From positions 2,170,001 through 2,234,000 of the forward strand of contig NZ_CP170448.1 of NCBI RefSeq assembly GCF_042466685.1: 64,000 nucleotides of DNA, given 5' to 3'. The notes beneath the pieces are model-generated. The model had not been told where the DNA came from and did not search any database. It saw only the letters and a list, made by a program, of their open reading frames with translations. The number at the start of each line of letters is the position of its first letter. Position 1 is the stretch's first letter. A program made the translations under genes and the position numbers. This DNA is from Vreelandella sp042466685 (GTDB lineage: Bacteria; Pseudomonadota; Gammaproteobacteria; Pseudomonadales; Halomonadaceae). Of this stretch, positions 27,276 through 36,767 are shown one piece after another.

Positions 27276-27977
27276 TTACTTAATCGTGCCGGTGACCCGC
27301 ACGCGTCGATCGGCGCGCGGTGTGGCTGCCGCTGGTCGGGCACGGGCAGCGCTACGTTGGTCGATGACATTTTTCAGGGCGATTAACATACCCGCCACAA
27401 AGAACGCCCCCGGCGGCAGCACAAAAAACAGAAACTGGTAGTCGTCGGCAATGGTCAGCTGCCAATTGGCCGCGCTAGGCCCAAACAGTAGCGCCATACC
27501 GCTGAATAGCGTGCCTTGGCCGAGCAACTCGCGTAGTGCGCCAAGCAGCACCAGCACAGCACCAAAACCGAGGCCCATCATCAAGCCATCGATAGCCGCG
27601 GGGAGTACCGGCTGGCGGGAGGCAAAGGCATCGGCGCGACCAAGAATGGCGCAGTTGGTGACGATCAGTGGAATAAAAATCCCCAATACCTGATAGAGCG
27701 GGTAGGCATAGGCCGCCATCAGCAGCTCAGCGCAAGTGACAAAAGCGGCAATCACCATTACAAAAGCGGGCAGTCGCACCGCATTGGGTACCTGGTGGCG
27801 TATCAGTGAAATCGCCGTGCTGGCGCCGACCATCACCAGCAGCGTGGCGATGGCTAAGCCTAGCGCATTGACCACGCTGCCGCTGACGGCCAGCAGCGGG
27901 CAGAGCCCCAGCAATTGAACCAGGGCGGGGTTATTCGACCAAAGGCCACTTCGGGCGAGTTCGCGCCACTGGCTCAT
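27276..27977 (-). CDS. rsxE: Electron transport complex subunit RsxE/RnfE
   Basis: Integral membrane subunit of the Rnf/Rsx complex, which couples ferredoxin:NADH electron transfer to ion movement or keeps SoxR reduced. The 233-residue protein has six membrane helices and the family motif TNCAILGRADAFA. The hydrophilic C-terminal tail is Arg/Ala-rich. It overlaps rsxG by four bases (ATGA). It is paralogous to RsxA and lies last of the six subunit genes. Confidence 0.95.
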   Translation of the reverse strand: MSQWRELARSGLWSNNPALVQLLGLCPLLAVSGSVVNALGLAIATLLVMVGASTAISLIRHQVPNAVRLPAFVMVIAAFVTCAELLMAAYAYPLYQVLGIFIPLIVTNCAILGRADAFASRQPVLPAAIDGLMMGLGFGAVLVLLGALRELLGQGTLFSGMALLFGPSAANWQLTIADDYQFLFFVLPPGAFFVAGMLIALKNVIDQRSAARARPAAATPRADRRVRVTGTIK

Positions 27978-28624
27978 GGTGTGGGCTCCTCAATGGTGAT
28001 CGGTAGCGGTGTATCGGCTGCGTACTGAAGCGCTTTATGGACAGCGTTGACCACGGCCCTGGGGGTAATCGTCGCACCGGTAAACGCATCAAAGTGACCG
28101 CCATCTTTAGCTACCGCCCAGCCTTCTGGCGGCAAGCTATCTAACCTTAATCCATTAAACTCGGTGATCCAGTCGCTGCGGCTGCGCTCAATGTCATCGC
28201 CTAGCCCAGGCGTTTCCTGGTGCTGGGTAACGCGCACGCCGCTAATACGCTGCTGCTGGTCGATGCCTATTAACAAGTGAATTTCACCGTTATACCCCTG
28301 GCGGGTTACCACTGGCAAAATCACCGCGCTGCTCTCGTTCTCGTTACTGTCTTGATCGCTCACCCACCAGCCTTGGCTATCGCTCTGAAGTCCTAGTGCT
28401 TCTGGATTGGGGATCGTAAAGGTGCTTTCCAGCACCTGAGTGACGGGTGTATTCGCCAGAGTTTGGGGCAACACGGCTTGAAGCTGACGGTGCTGGTAAG
28501 CCAATTGATGCGTTTCTATACGTTCGGCGGTTAGCGCCCGGGTAAGCGCGACGCTGCCTGCGGTGACCAGGGCAAAGGTGCCCAGCGCAAAGGCACCCCG
28601 CTGCATGGCCTGAAAGAGAGTCAT
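27974..28624 (-). CDS. rsxG: Electron transport complex subunit RsxG/RnfG
   Basis: A flavoprotein subunit anchored by one N-terminal helix (about residues 12-30) with a periplasmic FMN-binding domain. The covalent FMN site is the second Thr of the motif FTGATITPRAV. The 216 residues match the family, and the ETPGLGDDIERSR segment is conserved. Its ends overlap rsxD upstream and rsxE downstream by four bases each, so synthesis of the subunits is probably coupled. The FMN is attached by ApbE, which is not encoded in this window. Confidence 0.95.
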   Translation of the reverse strand: MTLFQAMQRGAFALGTFALVTAGSVALTRALTAERIETHQLAYQHRQLQAVLPQTLANTPVTQVLESTFTIPNPEALGLQSDSQGWWVSDQDSNENESSAVILPVVTRQGYNGEIHLLIGIDQQQRISGVRVTQHQETPGLGDDIERSRSDWITEFNGLRLDSLPPEGWAVAKDGGHFDAFTGATITPRAVVNAVHKALQYAADTPLPITIEEPTP

Positions 28625-29676
28625 GGCCGCTCTCCTGGCTCTCTTGGCGTTCCTGGAGCGGCTTTAGGCTGACCAGTGGGGCGCGGTACGCTATATAGGT
28701 CAAGTAGGGGTACGCAGAGGTTCATTAACAGTACCGCAAACGCCACTGCGTCGGGGTAACCGCCAAAGGTGCGGATAATGATCACCAGAACGCCAATGCC
28801 CGCGCCATAGATGAGTTTGCCACGCCGACTAGTGGCGGCGGAAACCGGGTCGGTGGCAATAAAGAAGGCACCAAATAGCGTTGCCCCGGTGAGTAAGTGA
28901 AACAGCGGCGAGGCATAGTGGCTCGGGTCGCTGAGGTAAAACAGCGTGGCCAGGAGCAGTACGCTACCCAGCATCGCTACCGGGATGTGCCAGCTAATAA
29001 TTCTCTTCGCCAGCAGTAATACACCCCCCGCTAACCAAGCGAGAGCCACCCATCGCCAGGCGCTTAGGGTTCCATCCGGTAGTGGATTAGTCGCCCAGAA
29101 CTCGCTGGCAAGCACCGCCTCGCCTTTGTGTTTGAACGCATCAAGGGGCGTGGCGCCGCTCAAACTATCCAGTTGGGCGGTGGGTAGCGTTCCAGCAATT
29201 TGCGCCCATAAGCCGTTGGGTAGCAATTCCTGGGGCGGTGCCCACAGCGTCATGTAGGCAGGAAACGATACCAACAGCAGTGCATAGCCCACCATGGCGG
29301 GGTTAAAGGGGTTATGTCCCAAGCCGCCGTATAGCTGCTTGGCGACCACAATCGCGGCGACCATGCCCACACCGATCAGCCACCAGGGGCTAGCGGGTGG
29401 CAGTGATGCACCCAGCAGAACGCCGGTAAGCAGAGCGCTTGAGTCATTCAGCGCGACACCAATGGGGCGCATGCGTAGTCGCAGCACGGCGGCTTCCAGC
29501 GCAACGCCGAAAGCGGCTGCGAGGAGTACATTGCTGATAACGCCAAGCCCAAAGAAGTAGCTCATTGTGGCGATGCCTGGCAGTGTTGCCACTATTACCC
29601 AGCGCATTAGGCTCGCCGTTGGTGGTACAGCTGCCGCCGCAGCATCCTTAACGGTTGAGGCGTGCATCATGCTCAT
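28621..29676 (-). CDS. rsxD: Electron transport complex subunit RsxD/RnfD
   Basis: A membrane subunit of 351 residues with about nine helices that carries a covalent FMN. The flavinylation motif is LSGATPLDAFKHKG, and the conserved GHNPFNPAMVGYA and FFIATDPVSAATS loops are present. It overlaps rsxC at its start and rsxG at its end by four bases. It belongs to the same NqrB-like family as the sodium-pumping NADH:quinone reductase subunit, so ion translocation probably passes through it. Confidence 0.95.
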   Translation of the reverse strand: MSMMHASTVKDAAAAAVPPTASLMRWVIVATLPGIATMSYFFGLGVISNVLLAAAFGVALEAAVLRLRMRPIGVALNDSSALLTGVLLGASLPPASPWWLIGVGMVAAIVVAKQLYGGLGHNPFNPAMVGYALLLVSFPAYMTLWAPPQELLPNGLWAQIAGTLPTAQLDSLSGATPLDAFKHKGEAVLASEFWATNPLPDGTLSAWRWVALAWLAGGVLLLAKRIISWHIPVAMLGSVLLLATLFYLSDPSHYASPLFHLLTGATLFGAFFIATDPVSAATSRRGKLIYGAGIGVLVIIIRTFGGYPDAVAFAVLLMNLCVPLLDLYSVPRPTGQPKAAPGTPREPGERP

Positions 29677-31331
29677 GGTGACCCCTCGCTGGAGTGCTGT
29701 TCGCGCGCCTGGGCAAGCTGCAACTCAGCCGCCTTTAAGTTCTCTTGTGCCGTGGCAAGCTGCGTTTCCAAATCATCCAGCGGCTGCTTGGGGTCTTCCT
29801 GTGCGATGCGCGCCAGGGTTTTCTCAGCCTTTTTGACCGATGCTTTCGCGGCGGCATGGGCAATCCGTAGGCCACGCAGGTCTACCTGCTCACTGCTGGT
29901 GGCGGCCGTGTTCGAAGGGCGGCGTTGTTGCGCCTGACGGGCTTGCTTGCGAGCCTGTTTCTCGGCTTCTTCACGGGCGAGCCGTGCTTGGCGATGTTCG
30001 AAGCGGTGTTTGGCGTGCTCTGCTTTCGCGGCCTCTATCCGCTGCAGGCGTATTCGACTTTTAGCTTCGCGGTAATCCACCACTAGCGGAATATGGCTGG
30101 GGCAGACGTAGCTGCAGGCGCCGCACTCAATGCAGTCAAACAGGTGATAGCGCTCCAGCTTGGTGTCTTCCTGAGCGCGGGCGTACCAGTGCAGCTGTTG
30201 GGGAAGCAGTGCTACCGGGCAAACGCTTTCGCACTCACCGCAGCGGATGCAGGGCGATTCCGCTGGGGGCGGCGGTAGCTCATCAAGGGTGGCGGCGATC
30301 AGGCAGTTGGTGCGTTTGGTGACCGGGGTATCCAGCGTCAGTAGCGGGGTTCCCATCATCGGGCCGCCCTGAATCACTTGGTTTAGCGCCGAGTGGTTCA
30401 GCTCCGCTTCCTCTAATAGTTGCTTGACTGAAGTGCCCAAGCGCACCCAGCGATTGCCGGGCAGGGCAATCGCCTCACCGGTCAGAGTGACGACTCTGGA
30501 GACTAGTGGCTGGCCATCGCGGACGGCGTGCAGGATTGCCAACAGTGTGCCGGGATTATGGCACAGTACCCCCACATCAGCGGGCAGGCCGCCACTAGGC
30601 ACGTTAAGATCTAGCAGCTTTTTAATTAGCTGACGCTCACCGCCGCTGGGGTAGCGCGTAGGGATGACGGTTAGCTCAACCGGCACGGGTTGGCTATCAG
30701 GCAGGGCATGCTGCAGTGCTGCAATGGCCTCAGGTTTGTTATCTTCAATGCCAATAATAATCTGCTGCGCGCCGCACAGTTTGGCGACGATCTGCGCACC
30801 TTCGAGCACCTCATTAGCGTAGTGGCGTAGAGTGAGGTCGTCAGCGGTGATATAGGGCTCACACTCGGCGGCGTTAATCACCAAGTTGTGAATCGCATGC
30901 TCCTCGACCACCCGCGCTTTAATATGGGTGGGAAACCCAGCTCCGCCTAGGCCGACAATCCCGCTCTCACTCAAACGCTCCAGCAACGCTGCGGTATCCG
31001 CAATGCGCCAGTCGAGGCTGGGCAGCCGCTGCCACTCATCCTGGCCATCGCCCTCAATGGTGATTTGGGTAGCGCTAACCTCGCTTACCGTGCCGCTAAT
31101 GCTGGCGTGCAGATGACTGGAAATCATTCCTTCCCGTTTGGCAATCACGCTGCCTACTTTTACGGCCTCGCCCGCTGACACGCAGGGGGTGGCGGCCTGG
31201 CCGCTATGCTGCTGCAGGGGGAGAGTGACCCGCGGGGGCAGTGGCGCTTCACTCAGTGCAGATTGGTTGGAGCGCTGTTTACGCTCCGGTGGGTGAATGC
31301 CACCAGGGAAGTCATAGCTGCCCGGCATCAA
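29673..31331 (-). CDS. rsxC: Electron transport complex subunit RsxC/RnfC
   Basis: The peripheral NADH/FMN-binding subunit, homologous to the 51-kDa subunit of complex I. The 552-residue protein has the Gly-rich site GLGGAGFPTHIK, the FMN region YITADDLTLRHY and two [4Fe-4S] clusters (CIRCGECESVCP and CIECGACSYVCP). The C-terminal tail (about residues 430-552) is Ala/Gln/Lys/Glu-rich and probably a coiled coil. It is a shorter version of the repetitive tail of the E. coli protein. Overlaps rsxB and rsxD by four bases. Confidence 0.95.
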   Translation of the reverse strand: MMPGSYDFPGGIHPPERKQRSNQSALSEAPLPPRVTLPLQQHSGQAATPCVSAGEAVKVGSVIAKREGMISSHLHASISGTVSEVSATQITIEGDGQDEWQRLPSLDWRIADTAALLERLSESGIVGLGGAGFPTHIKARVVEEHAIHNLVINAAECEPYITADDLTLRHYANEVLEGAQIVAKLCGAQQIIIGIEDNKPEAIAALQHALPDSQPVPVELTVIPTRYPSGGERQLIKKLLDLNVPSGGLPADVGVLCHNPGTLLAILHAVRDGQPLVSRVVTLTGEAIALPGNRWVRLGTSVKQLLEEAELNHSALNQVIQGGPMMGTPLLTLDTPVTKRTNCLIAATLDELPPPPAESPCIRCGECESVCPVALLPQQLHWYARAQEDTKLERYHLFDCIECGACSYVCPSHIPLVVDYREAKSRIRLQRIEAAKAEHAKHRFEHRQARLAREEAEKQARKQARQAQQRRPSNTAATSSEQVDLRGLRIAHAAAKASVKKAEKTLARIAQEDPKQPLDDLETQLATAQENLKAAELQLAQAREQHSSEGSP

Positions 31332-31930
31332 GCCACCCCCGAAGCGGGTTGGCGGTCGCTAGCAATCACGCTTGCGCTTGATGAGAGTGTCACTACCGGC
31401 TGCCACTGGTTGAGCGGGGTTGAACGGGGCAGCATATCAATGCAGTCTACTGGACAGGGATCTAGGCAGAGATCACAGCCGGTGCACTCGTTTTCAATGA
31501 CGGTGTGCATCAGTTTAGCGGCACCGATAATTGCGTCGACCGGGCAGGCTTGAATACACTTTGTGCAGCCAATGCACTCTGCTTCGCGAATAAAGGCCAC
31601 TTTGGCCTCGCTCTGGGCCTCACCGTCGAGGGGCTCGGCTTCACGGCCTAAGAGATCCGCCAGGGCGTGAATGGTCGCTTCGCCACCGGGGGGGCATTTG
31701 TTCAACGCATCGCCCTGGTTAATCGCTTCGGCGTAAGGACGACAGCCCGGGTAACCGCACTGGCCGCACTGCGTTTGCGGCAGTAGCGCATCAATCTGCT
31801 CAACTAGCGGGTTATCTTCGCGCTTAAAGCGCTCGCTCACCACGCCCAGTAGGGCACCAAAACCGATACCCAGTCCGGTGAGTACCGCGACGGTGCTAAG
31901 GATGCCAATGAGATCAATGCTGCTATTCAT
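31328..31930 (-). CDS. rsxB: Electron transport complex subunit RsxB/RnfB
   Basis: The ferredoxin-like entry subunit of 200 residues with an N-terminal membrane helix (about 6-28). It has a four-Cys cluster site (QCGQCGYPGCRPYAEA … KCPPGG) and two ferredoxin [4Fe-4S] motifs, CIGCTKCIQACP and CTGCDLCLDPCP. All expected ligands are present. It starts ten bases after the rsxA stop and overlaps rsxC at its end. The C-terminal region after the last cluster is short and Ala/Ser-rich. Confidence 0.96.
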   Translation of the reverse strand: MNSSIDLIGILSTVAVLTGLGIGFGALLGVVSERFKREDNPLVEQIDALLPQTQCGQCGYPGCRPYAEAINQGDALNKCPPGGEATIHALADLLGREAEPLDGEAQSEAKVAFIREAECIGCTKCIQACPVDAIIGAAKLMHTVIENECTGCDLCLDPCPVDCIDMLPRSTPLNQWQPVVTLSSSASVIASDRQPASGVA

Positions 31931-31940
31931 CGCGCTGCCC

Positions 31941-32522
31941 TCATCCCTGCACCAAGCCTGAAAAGCCGAGAAAGGCCAGCGACATTAGACTGGCGGTGAC
32001 CATGGCAATGGCGGCACCTTGGAAGGGTTTGGGTATATCGGCCCCCGCTAAACGTTCGCGCATGGCGGCAAATAGCACCAAAATAAGAGAGAAGCCCAAT
32101 GCTGCGCCCAAACCATATAGGGTGGTGTGAAAAAAGCTTAATTCCCGGTTGAGCGACAAAAGCGCAACCCCCAATACCGCACAATTTGTCGTGATTAACG
32201 GCAGAAAAATGCCCAGCACTTGATGCAGCAGCGGGCTCAGCTGGCGCACCATGATTTCTGTAAACTGCACCACGGCGGCGATCACCACGATAAAGCTAAT
32301 AGTGCGCAGATAAGTGACGTCAAGGGGCACCAGTAGGCCGTGGTAGACCACGAAGCTAGCGGCCGACGCCAGGGTCAACACAAAGGTGGTGGCCAGGGAC
32401 ATACCCATGGCCGACTCCAGTTTGTTAGAGACGCCCATAAAGGGGCACAGGCCCAGAAACTGAACCAGTACGAAGTTGTTGACCAGGGCAGTGCTGATCA
32501 AAATGATAAATAACTCACTCAT
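31941..32522 (-). CDS. rsxA: Electron transport complex subunit RsxA/RnfA
   Basis: A six-helix membrane subunit of 193 residues, related to RsxE, with the conserved VNNFVLVQFLGLCPFMGVSN start and ITTNCAVLGVALL loop. Each RsxA/RsxE half carries Cys residues that bind a [2Fe-2S] cluster inside the membrane in the structurally known complex; Cys26 and the Cys in TTNC match. Its ATG overlaps the stop of the preceding GGDEF gene (ATGA), so the cyclase gene and rsx may be one transcript. Confidence 0.96.
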   Translation of the reverse strand: MSELFIILISTALVNNFVLVQFLGLCPFMGVSNKLESAMGMSLATTFVLTLASAASFVVYHGLLVPLDVTYLRTISFIVVIAAVVQFTEIMVRQLSPLLHQVLGIFLPLITTNCAVLGVALLSLNRELSFFHTTLYGLGAALGFSLILVLFAAMRERLAGADIPKPFQGAAIAMVTASLMSLAFLGFSGLVQG

Positions 32523-34117
32523 GACAGCGTATTGTGCGAAGAAAAGGCGGTGTTGGCTAGCGAAGGCGTATAGACCTTGGCGCAGTGTCGGCCTGCTGCC
32601 TTGGCAGCATAGAGCGCTTGGTCGGCGGTCGTCATTAATACACTGGGCGTCATGGCGCCCTCTATGTTCAACTGGCTAATGCCAATACTAACGGTGACAT
32701 ATGAAGCCACGGGTGACACCTGGTGAGGTTGCTGTAATTGGTCGATGGCATGGCTAAGCGCTTGGCTCTTCTCCACTGCCTGGGTGGCGGAAGTGGCAGG
32801 TAGCATGGCACTAAACTCTTCGCCGCCCGTGCGCGCTATAAAAAATCCGTGGGTAGAGGCGACGTTATGCATCGCCTGAGCTACCCGCTGCAAACAGACG
32901 TCACCTTCAGGGTGTCCATAATGATCATTAAACAGTTTGAAATGGTCAATATCTATCATCATGACAGTGAGTGGCTGACCAGAGGCTATGGCGATATTCA
33001 CCAACTCTTGCAAGCGTTGATCGAATAGGCGGCGGTTGGGTAAGCCGGTTAGGGGGTCATGGGTAGAAAGCTCAATTAGGTCGGCGTTAAGTTGCTGTTG
33101 GCGCTTAAACTGCTTTTGAAAAGCGCGCGCGAGTATGCCTATTTCATCACCACGCAGCAACAAGCTGTGTGCCCCTTCAAGATCATCACTGGCTTGCTGG
33201 GTGAAACGGGTTAAGATTTTGAGGGGCTTTAGGATAATGCGCTCTAATAGCAGCAGTACAAGGACTATAACCAATAGCATCAAGCAGGCTGTCCATAACA
33301 AGACGTAGCGAAAGGTCTCTAAGCTGGCCAAGTAACTGGTGCGGTTAAGCTGAGTTCCCAACGCTAGCTGCTCGTTGAGTGGATAGGTAGATAAGTAACG
33401 CTGGGCAAAGATGGTGTTGCCACTGATGGTAATAGCAATATCTTTACTCTCACTGCTATTAACCACCGATAGCGTCGTTTCTAGCCCAGTATAATCTTCA
33501 ATTAAAGCAAGCCACGCATTATCCATGGGACGCACTTTAAACAGCCAGCCCTGGGATGGGCCGCTTTCGTCGGTACGAAAAATAGGATTGGAGGCCACTA
33601 TTAGCGGCGGTGAGCCCGCATACAGCTCGCTTTTACCCTGTTTGGGATCTTCTTTAATGGAAGCCTGCATAGTGCGAATCAATCCTGACATCCAACGGCA
33701 ATCACGCTCTGTACTGTAGCAGGTGTGGTATTGACCGGTAGCGGGATTGATGCCGGCTAAAAAATGCACACCGCCTTCTGCGTTGAAAAAGGCCATTAAC
33801 TGGTAGCCCATCTCTTCAAACATTTGCTGGCTAAAATTGGTATCGGTATAGCCAGGGTAGTTACCTTGGACGAATTCGTAAGTATCGTCCCAAATTGCCC
33901 AATCTCGCGCCTGGGCCAATAAATTTTGTTGGCTGATCTGCAAAGCGCGTTCAATCTTCCTCAACTCTTGTGTGACTACCGCGCGCTCTTCTTTATGCAG
34001 TGCTGGGAATATTACCCACCTGCTCAATACCACTAAGGACATAAGCGCGATGAGCAAAACGCCACCCAAGGCGGCTAGAAAGCGAAAGCGCAAAGATCGG
34101 GAGTAGTGTTGAACCAT
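32519..34117 (-). CDS. Membrane diguanylate cyclase with periplasmic CHASE4-like sensor
   Basis: A 532-residue protein with a membrane helix (about 12-36), a periplasmic sensor of about 230 residues resembling CHASE4 (DWAIWDDTYEFVQG), a second helix (about 272-296), a HAMP linker and a GGDEF domain (about 360-525). The active-site motif is GGEEF in FFIARTGGEEFSAML, and MIDIDHFKLFNDHYGH is intact, so it probably makes cyclic-di-GMP. The RxxD inhibitory site that normally precedes GGEEF is absent (STHG), so product inhibition by that route is unlikely. Its stop overlaps the rsxA start by four bases. Confidence 0.9.
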   Translation of the reverse strand: MVQHYSRSLRFRFLAALGGVLLIALMSLVVLSRWVIFPALHKEERAVVTQELRKIERALQISQQNLLAQARDWAIWDDTYEFVQGNYPGYTDTNFSQQMFEEMGYQLMAFFNAEGGVHFLAGINPATGQYHTCYSTERDCRWMSGLIRTMQASIKEDPKQGKSELYAGSPPLIVASNPIFRTDESGPSQGWLFKVRPMDNAWLALIEDYTGLETTLSVVNSSESKDIAITISGNTIFAQRYLSTYPLNEQLALGTQLNRTSYLASLETFRYVLLWTACLMLLVIVLVLLLLERIILKPLKILTRFTQQASDDLEGAHSLLLRGDEIGILARAFQKQFKRQQQLNADLIELSTHDPLTGLPNRRLFDQRLQELVNIAIASGQPLTVMMIDIDHFKLFNDHYGHPEGDVCLQRVAQAMHNVASTHGFFIARTGGEEFSAMLPATSATQAVEKSQALSHAIDQLQQPHQVSPVASYVTVSIGISQLNIEGAMTPSVLMTTADQALYAAKAAGRHCAKVYTPSLANTAFSSHNTLS

Positions 34118-34149
34118 AAGGTGTGCCTGAGCAAAGCGAGGAAAATAGC

Positions 34150-34200
34150 TATCAAAAATAAAAAAACAAAAGGGGCAAAGACGGTTAGCCTCTGCCCCCT
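34150..34200 (-). terminator. Terminator downstream of metG
   Basis: Read on the minus strand, GGGGGCAGAG and CTTTGCCCC form a stem with an interior mismatch and a ten-base loop, followed by TTTTGTTTTTTTATTTTT. It lies between the metG stop and the diguanylate cyclase gene, so these are separate units. Confidence 0.85.
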
Positions 34201-34219
34201 CATTAGCGAAATACGCTAA

Positions 34220-36256
34220 TTATGTTACCCGTTGACCCGGTTCTGCACCCGTGTCTGGGGAAAGCAAATAAATGCCCTCTTCATTGGCAGAGGCTAACAC
34301 CATGCCTTCCGATACGCCAAAGCGCATTTTCCGAGGTGCCAGGTTGGCGACCATAACCGTTAAGCGGCCTTCCAGGGCTTCCGGGGCGTAGGCTGAGCGA
34401 ATGCCGGAGAAGACGTTGCGGGTTTCGCCACCAAGGTCGAGGGTCAATTGCAGCAGCTTGTCGGCGCCTTCGACGTACTCTGCTTTGGCGATCCGCGCAA
34501 TGCGCAGGTCGACTTTGGCAAAGGCGGCGAAGTCGATCTCCTCAGCGATAGGGTCTTCCGCCAGCGGGCCTTTGGGCGCTTCTTTCAATTTTTGCTCTTC
34601 CACGAGATCTTCCTTCGACGCTTCAATCATGGCATCGATTTTGTCGCGTTCAACGCGGGTCATCAGCGGTTTGAATTTGTTGATCGAATGATCGGTGAGC
34701 ACGCTTTGGCGAGTGTGCCAATCCAGCGACTCAACGTTAAGAAATGCGCGGGCCTCTTCAGCCATGGCGGGAACCACAGGAGCCAGGTAGACCATCAACT
34801 GGCGGAACAGATTAATGCCTACCGAGCATATCTCAAGCACCTCTGTGTCGCGGCCATCCTGCTTGGCTAGCGCCCAGGGCTCTTTGTCAGCAATGTAGGT
34901 GTTGGCTTCATCCGCCAGTTCCATAATTTTGCGCATTGCACGGCTAAATTCCCGAGCTTCAAAGTCTTCGGCAATGTCATCACCGGCGGCAATAAAGCGG
35001 GCGACCATCTGTGGCTCAGCGCAGTGGCTTGAGAGACTGCCGCCGCCAAGCTTTTTAACAAAACCGGCGCAGCGGCTGGCAATGTTGACTACCTTGCCGA
35101 CTAGGTCGGAGTTTACCCGCGCGGCAAAATCGTCCAAATTCAGATCCAGGTCATCAACTTTGGAAGTAAGCTTGGCGGCAAAGTAGTAGCGCAGATATTC
35201 CGGGTTGAGATAATCGGCGTAGGTGGCGGCTTTAATAAAGGTGCCGCGGGATTTCGACATCTTGGCGCCGTCTACCGTCAGGAAGCCGTGGCAGTTGACG
35301 GCGGTGGGGGTGCGCAGATCTGCGCCATGTAGCATGGCGGGCCAGAACAGCGCGTGGAAGTAGACGATATCTTTGCCGATAAAGTGATACACCTCGGCGT
35401 CGGAGCCTTTGTTCCAGAAGCTGTCGAAGTCGATGCCTTCGCGGTCACACAGGTTCTTAAAGCTGGCCAGGTAGCCGATGGGAGCGTCCAGCCAGACATA
35501 GAAGTATTTGCCTGGGGCATCAGGGATTTCGAAGCCAAAGTAGGGGGCGTCGCGGGAGATATCCCACTCATTAAAACCGGACTCAAACCACTCCATCAGC
35601 TTATTGCGAATTTGCGGCTGCACATGACCGTCGTCGATCCAGCCCTGCAGGAAGTCGGCAAAGTCAGGCAGCTTAAAGAAGTAGTGGGTCGAGGTGCGTA
35701 CTTCGGGCGTGGCGCCTGAAATAGCCGAAACCGGGTTGATCAAGTCGGCTGGCGTGTAAGTAGCGCCACACTTTTCGCAGTTGTCGCCATACTGGTCATC
35801 GGCGCCACATTTAGGGCAGGTGCCTTTAATAAAGCGATCCGCTAAAAACAAGCCTTTTTGCGGGTCGAACATCTGCTCGATATCACGGGTGGCGATATGG
35901 CCTTTGTCACGCAGGCGCTTATAAATCATTTCGCTGAAGTGGCGGTTTTCAGTCGAGTGAGTCGAGTGGTAGTTGTCGAATCCGACCCCAAAGCGTGCGA
36001 AGTCTGTTTGGTGGTCGTTGGAGACACGCTCAATCAGCGCTTCAGAGGTAATCCCTTCCTGCTCGGCTCGCAGCATAATGGCAGTGCCATGGGCGTCATC
36101 GGCACACACGTAGTAGCACTGTTGGCCACGGCTTTTCTGAAAACGTACCCAGATATCAGTCTGGATATACTCAAGTAAGTGACCGAGGTGAATGGCTCCG
36201 TTGGCGTAGGGGAGCGCGCTAGTCACCAAAATGTTGCGCGTGGCGGTAGTAGACAT
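34220..36256 (-). CDS. metG: Methionyl-tRNA synthetase
   Basis: Charges initiator and elongator tRNA-Met. The 678-residue protein has the HIGH-type motif PYANGAIHLGHLLEY, a zinc knuckle with two CxxC pairs (CPKC, CEKC), the KMSKSRGTFI loop and a C-terminal tRNA-binding/dimerisation domain (DLRIARIAKAEYVEGADKLL onward). Domain order and length match the long E. coli type. It has its own terminator and is transcribed away from the small gene at 36359, which is on the same strand upstream and has its own terminator. Confidence 0.97.
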   Translation of the reverse strand: MSTTATRNILVTSALPYANGAIHLGHLLEYIQTDIWVRFQKSRGQQCYYVCADDAHGTAIMLRAEQEGITSEALIERVSNDHQTDFARFGVGFDNYHSTHSTENRHFSEMIYKRLRDKGHIATRDIEQMFDPQKGLFLADRFIKGTCPKCGADDQYGDNCEKCGATYTPADLINPVSAISGATPEVRTSTHYFFKLPDFADFLQGWIDDGHVQPQIRNKLMEWFESGFNEWDISRDAPYFGFEIPDAPGKYFYVWLDAPIGYLASFKNLCDREGIDFDSFWNKGSDAEVYHFIGKDIVYFHALFWPAMLHGADLRTPTAVNCHGFLTVDGAKMSKSRGTFIKAATYADYLNPEYLRYYFAAKLTSKVDDLDLNLDDFAARVNSDLVGKVVNIASRCAGFVKKLGGGSLSSHCAEPQMVARFIAAGDDIAEDFEAREFSRAMRKIMELADEANTYIADKEPWALAKQDGRDTEVLEICSVGINLFRQLMVYLAPVVPAMAEEARAFLNVESLDWHTRQSVLTDHSINKFKPLMTRVERDKIDAMIEASKEDLVEEQKLKEAPKGPLAEDPIAEEIDFAAFAKVDLRIARIAKAEYVEGADKLLQLTLDLGGETRNVFSGIRSAYAPEALEGRLTVMVANLAPRKMRFGVSEGMVLASANEEGIYLLSPDTGAEPGQRVT

Positions 36257-36302
36257 GGTGAAGGTTAATTCCGAGTGAATAGGGGTGCCGGTTCGGCAAT
36301 AA

Positions 36303-36338
36303 CAAAAACGCGGCGAAGTTTCAATAGACTTCGCCGCT
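36303..36338 (-). terminator. Terminator upstream of metG
   Basis: On the minus strand, CGGCGAAGT and ACTTCGCCG (36311-36319 with 36328-36336) form a nine-base stem followed by CGTTTTTGTT. It ends the transcript of the small gene at 36359-36640 before metG. Confidence 0.9.
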
Positions 36339-36358
36339 GACGCGGTTGGCGATACTGA

Positions 36359-36640
36359 CTAGTAGAGTGCTTGTTCCTCTTGAACGACTTCGCGCAGTAG
36401 TTCTAAAAAGAGTTTATCTGCCTCAGAGTGCTCGGCTGGGTCTTCCGGGATGTGCACACTGGTGGTATCGGAAATTTCGTTGGCAATCCTGGCCATTGCT
36501 GCTGGGCTATTGCCTTCTGTTAACTGCTGTCTGGCAACCGCCAGGGACTGCTCAAGAATTTTTGGATCTTGCAGCAGTTTGCGAATAAAACCACGTAGCT
36601 CATTGATGACACGTGTTTTCTGAATTTCTGAACCGGACAT
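36359..36640 (-). CDS. Small helical protein of unknown function
   Basis: A 93-residue, acidic, mostly helical cytosolic protein (MSGSEIQKTRVINELRGFI…). No family is recognised. The ATG at 36640 has GAGGAG six bases upstream. A reading from 36688 would add 16 residues with no better support. The sequence has no Cys and no signal peptide. It lies between metG and an acyltransferase gene with its own terminator, so its neighbours say little about its role. Confidence 0.7.
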   Translation of the reverse strand: MSGSEIQKTRVINELRGFIRKLLQDPKILEQSLAVARQQLTEGNSPAAMARIANEISDTTSVHIPEDPAEHSEADKLFLELLREVVQEEQALY

Positions 36641-36767
36641 GGGAATCTCCTCAGGGTCGCAATTGACGACAGCGCCAAGCGAAGCCAATCAATGCCTTGA
36701 CCATAGCATTTTTTCCGCCAACGGGCATGCGTTGCACGGCTTTAAAAAGCTAAATTAAAGCGCAGGT

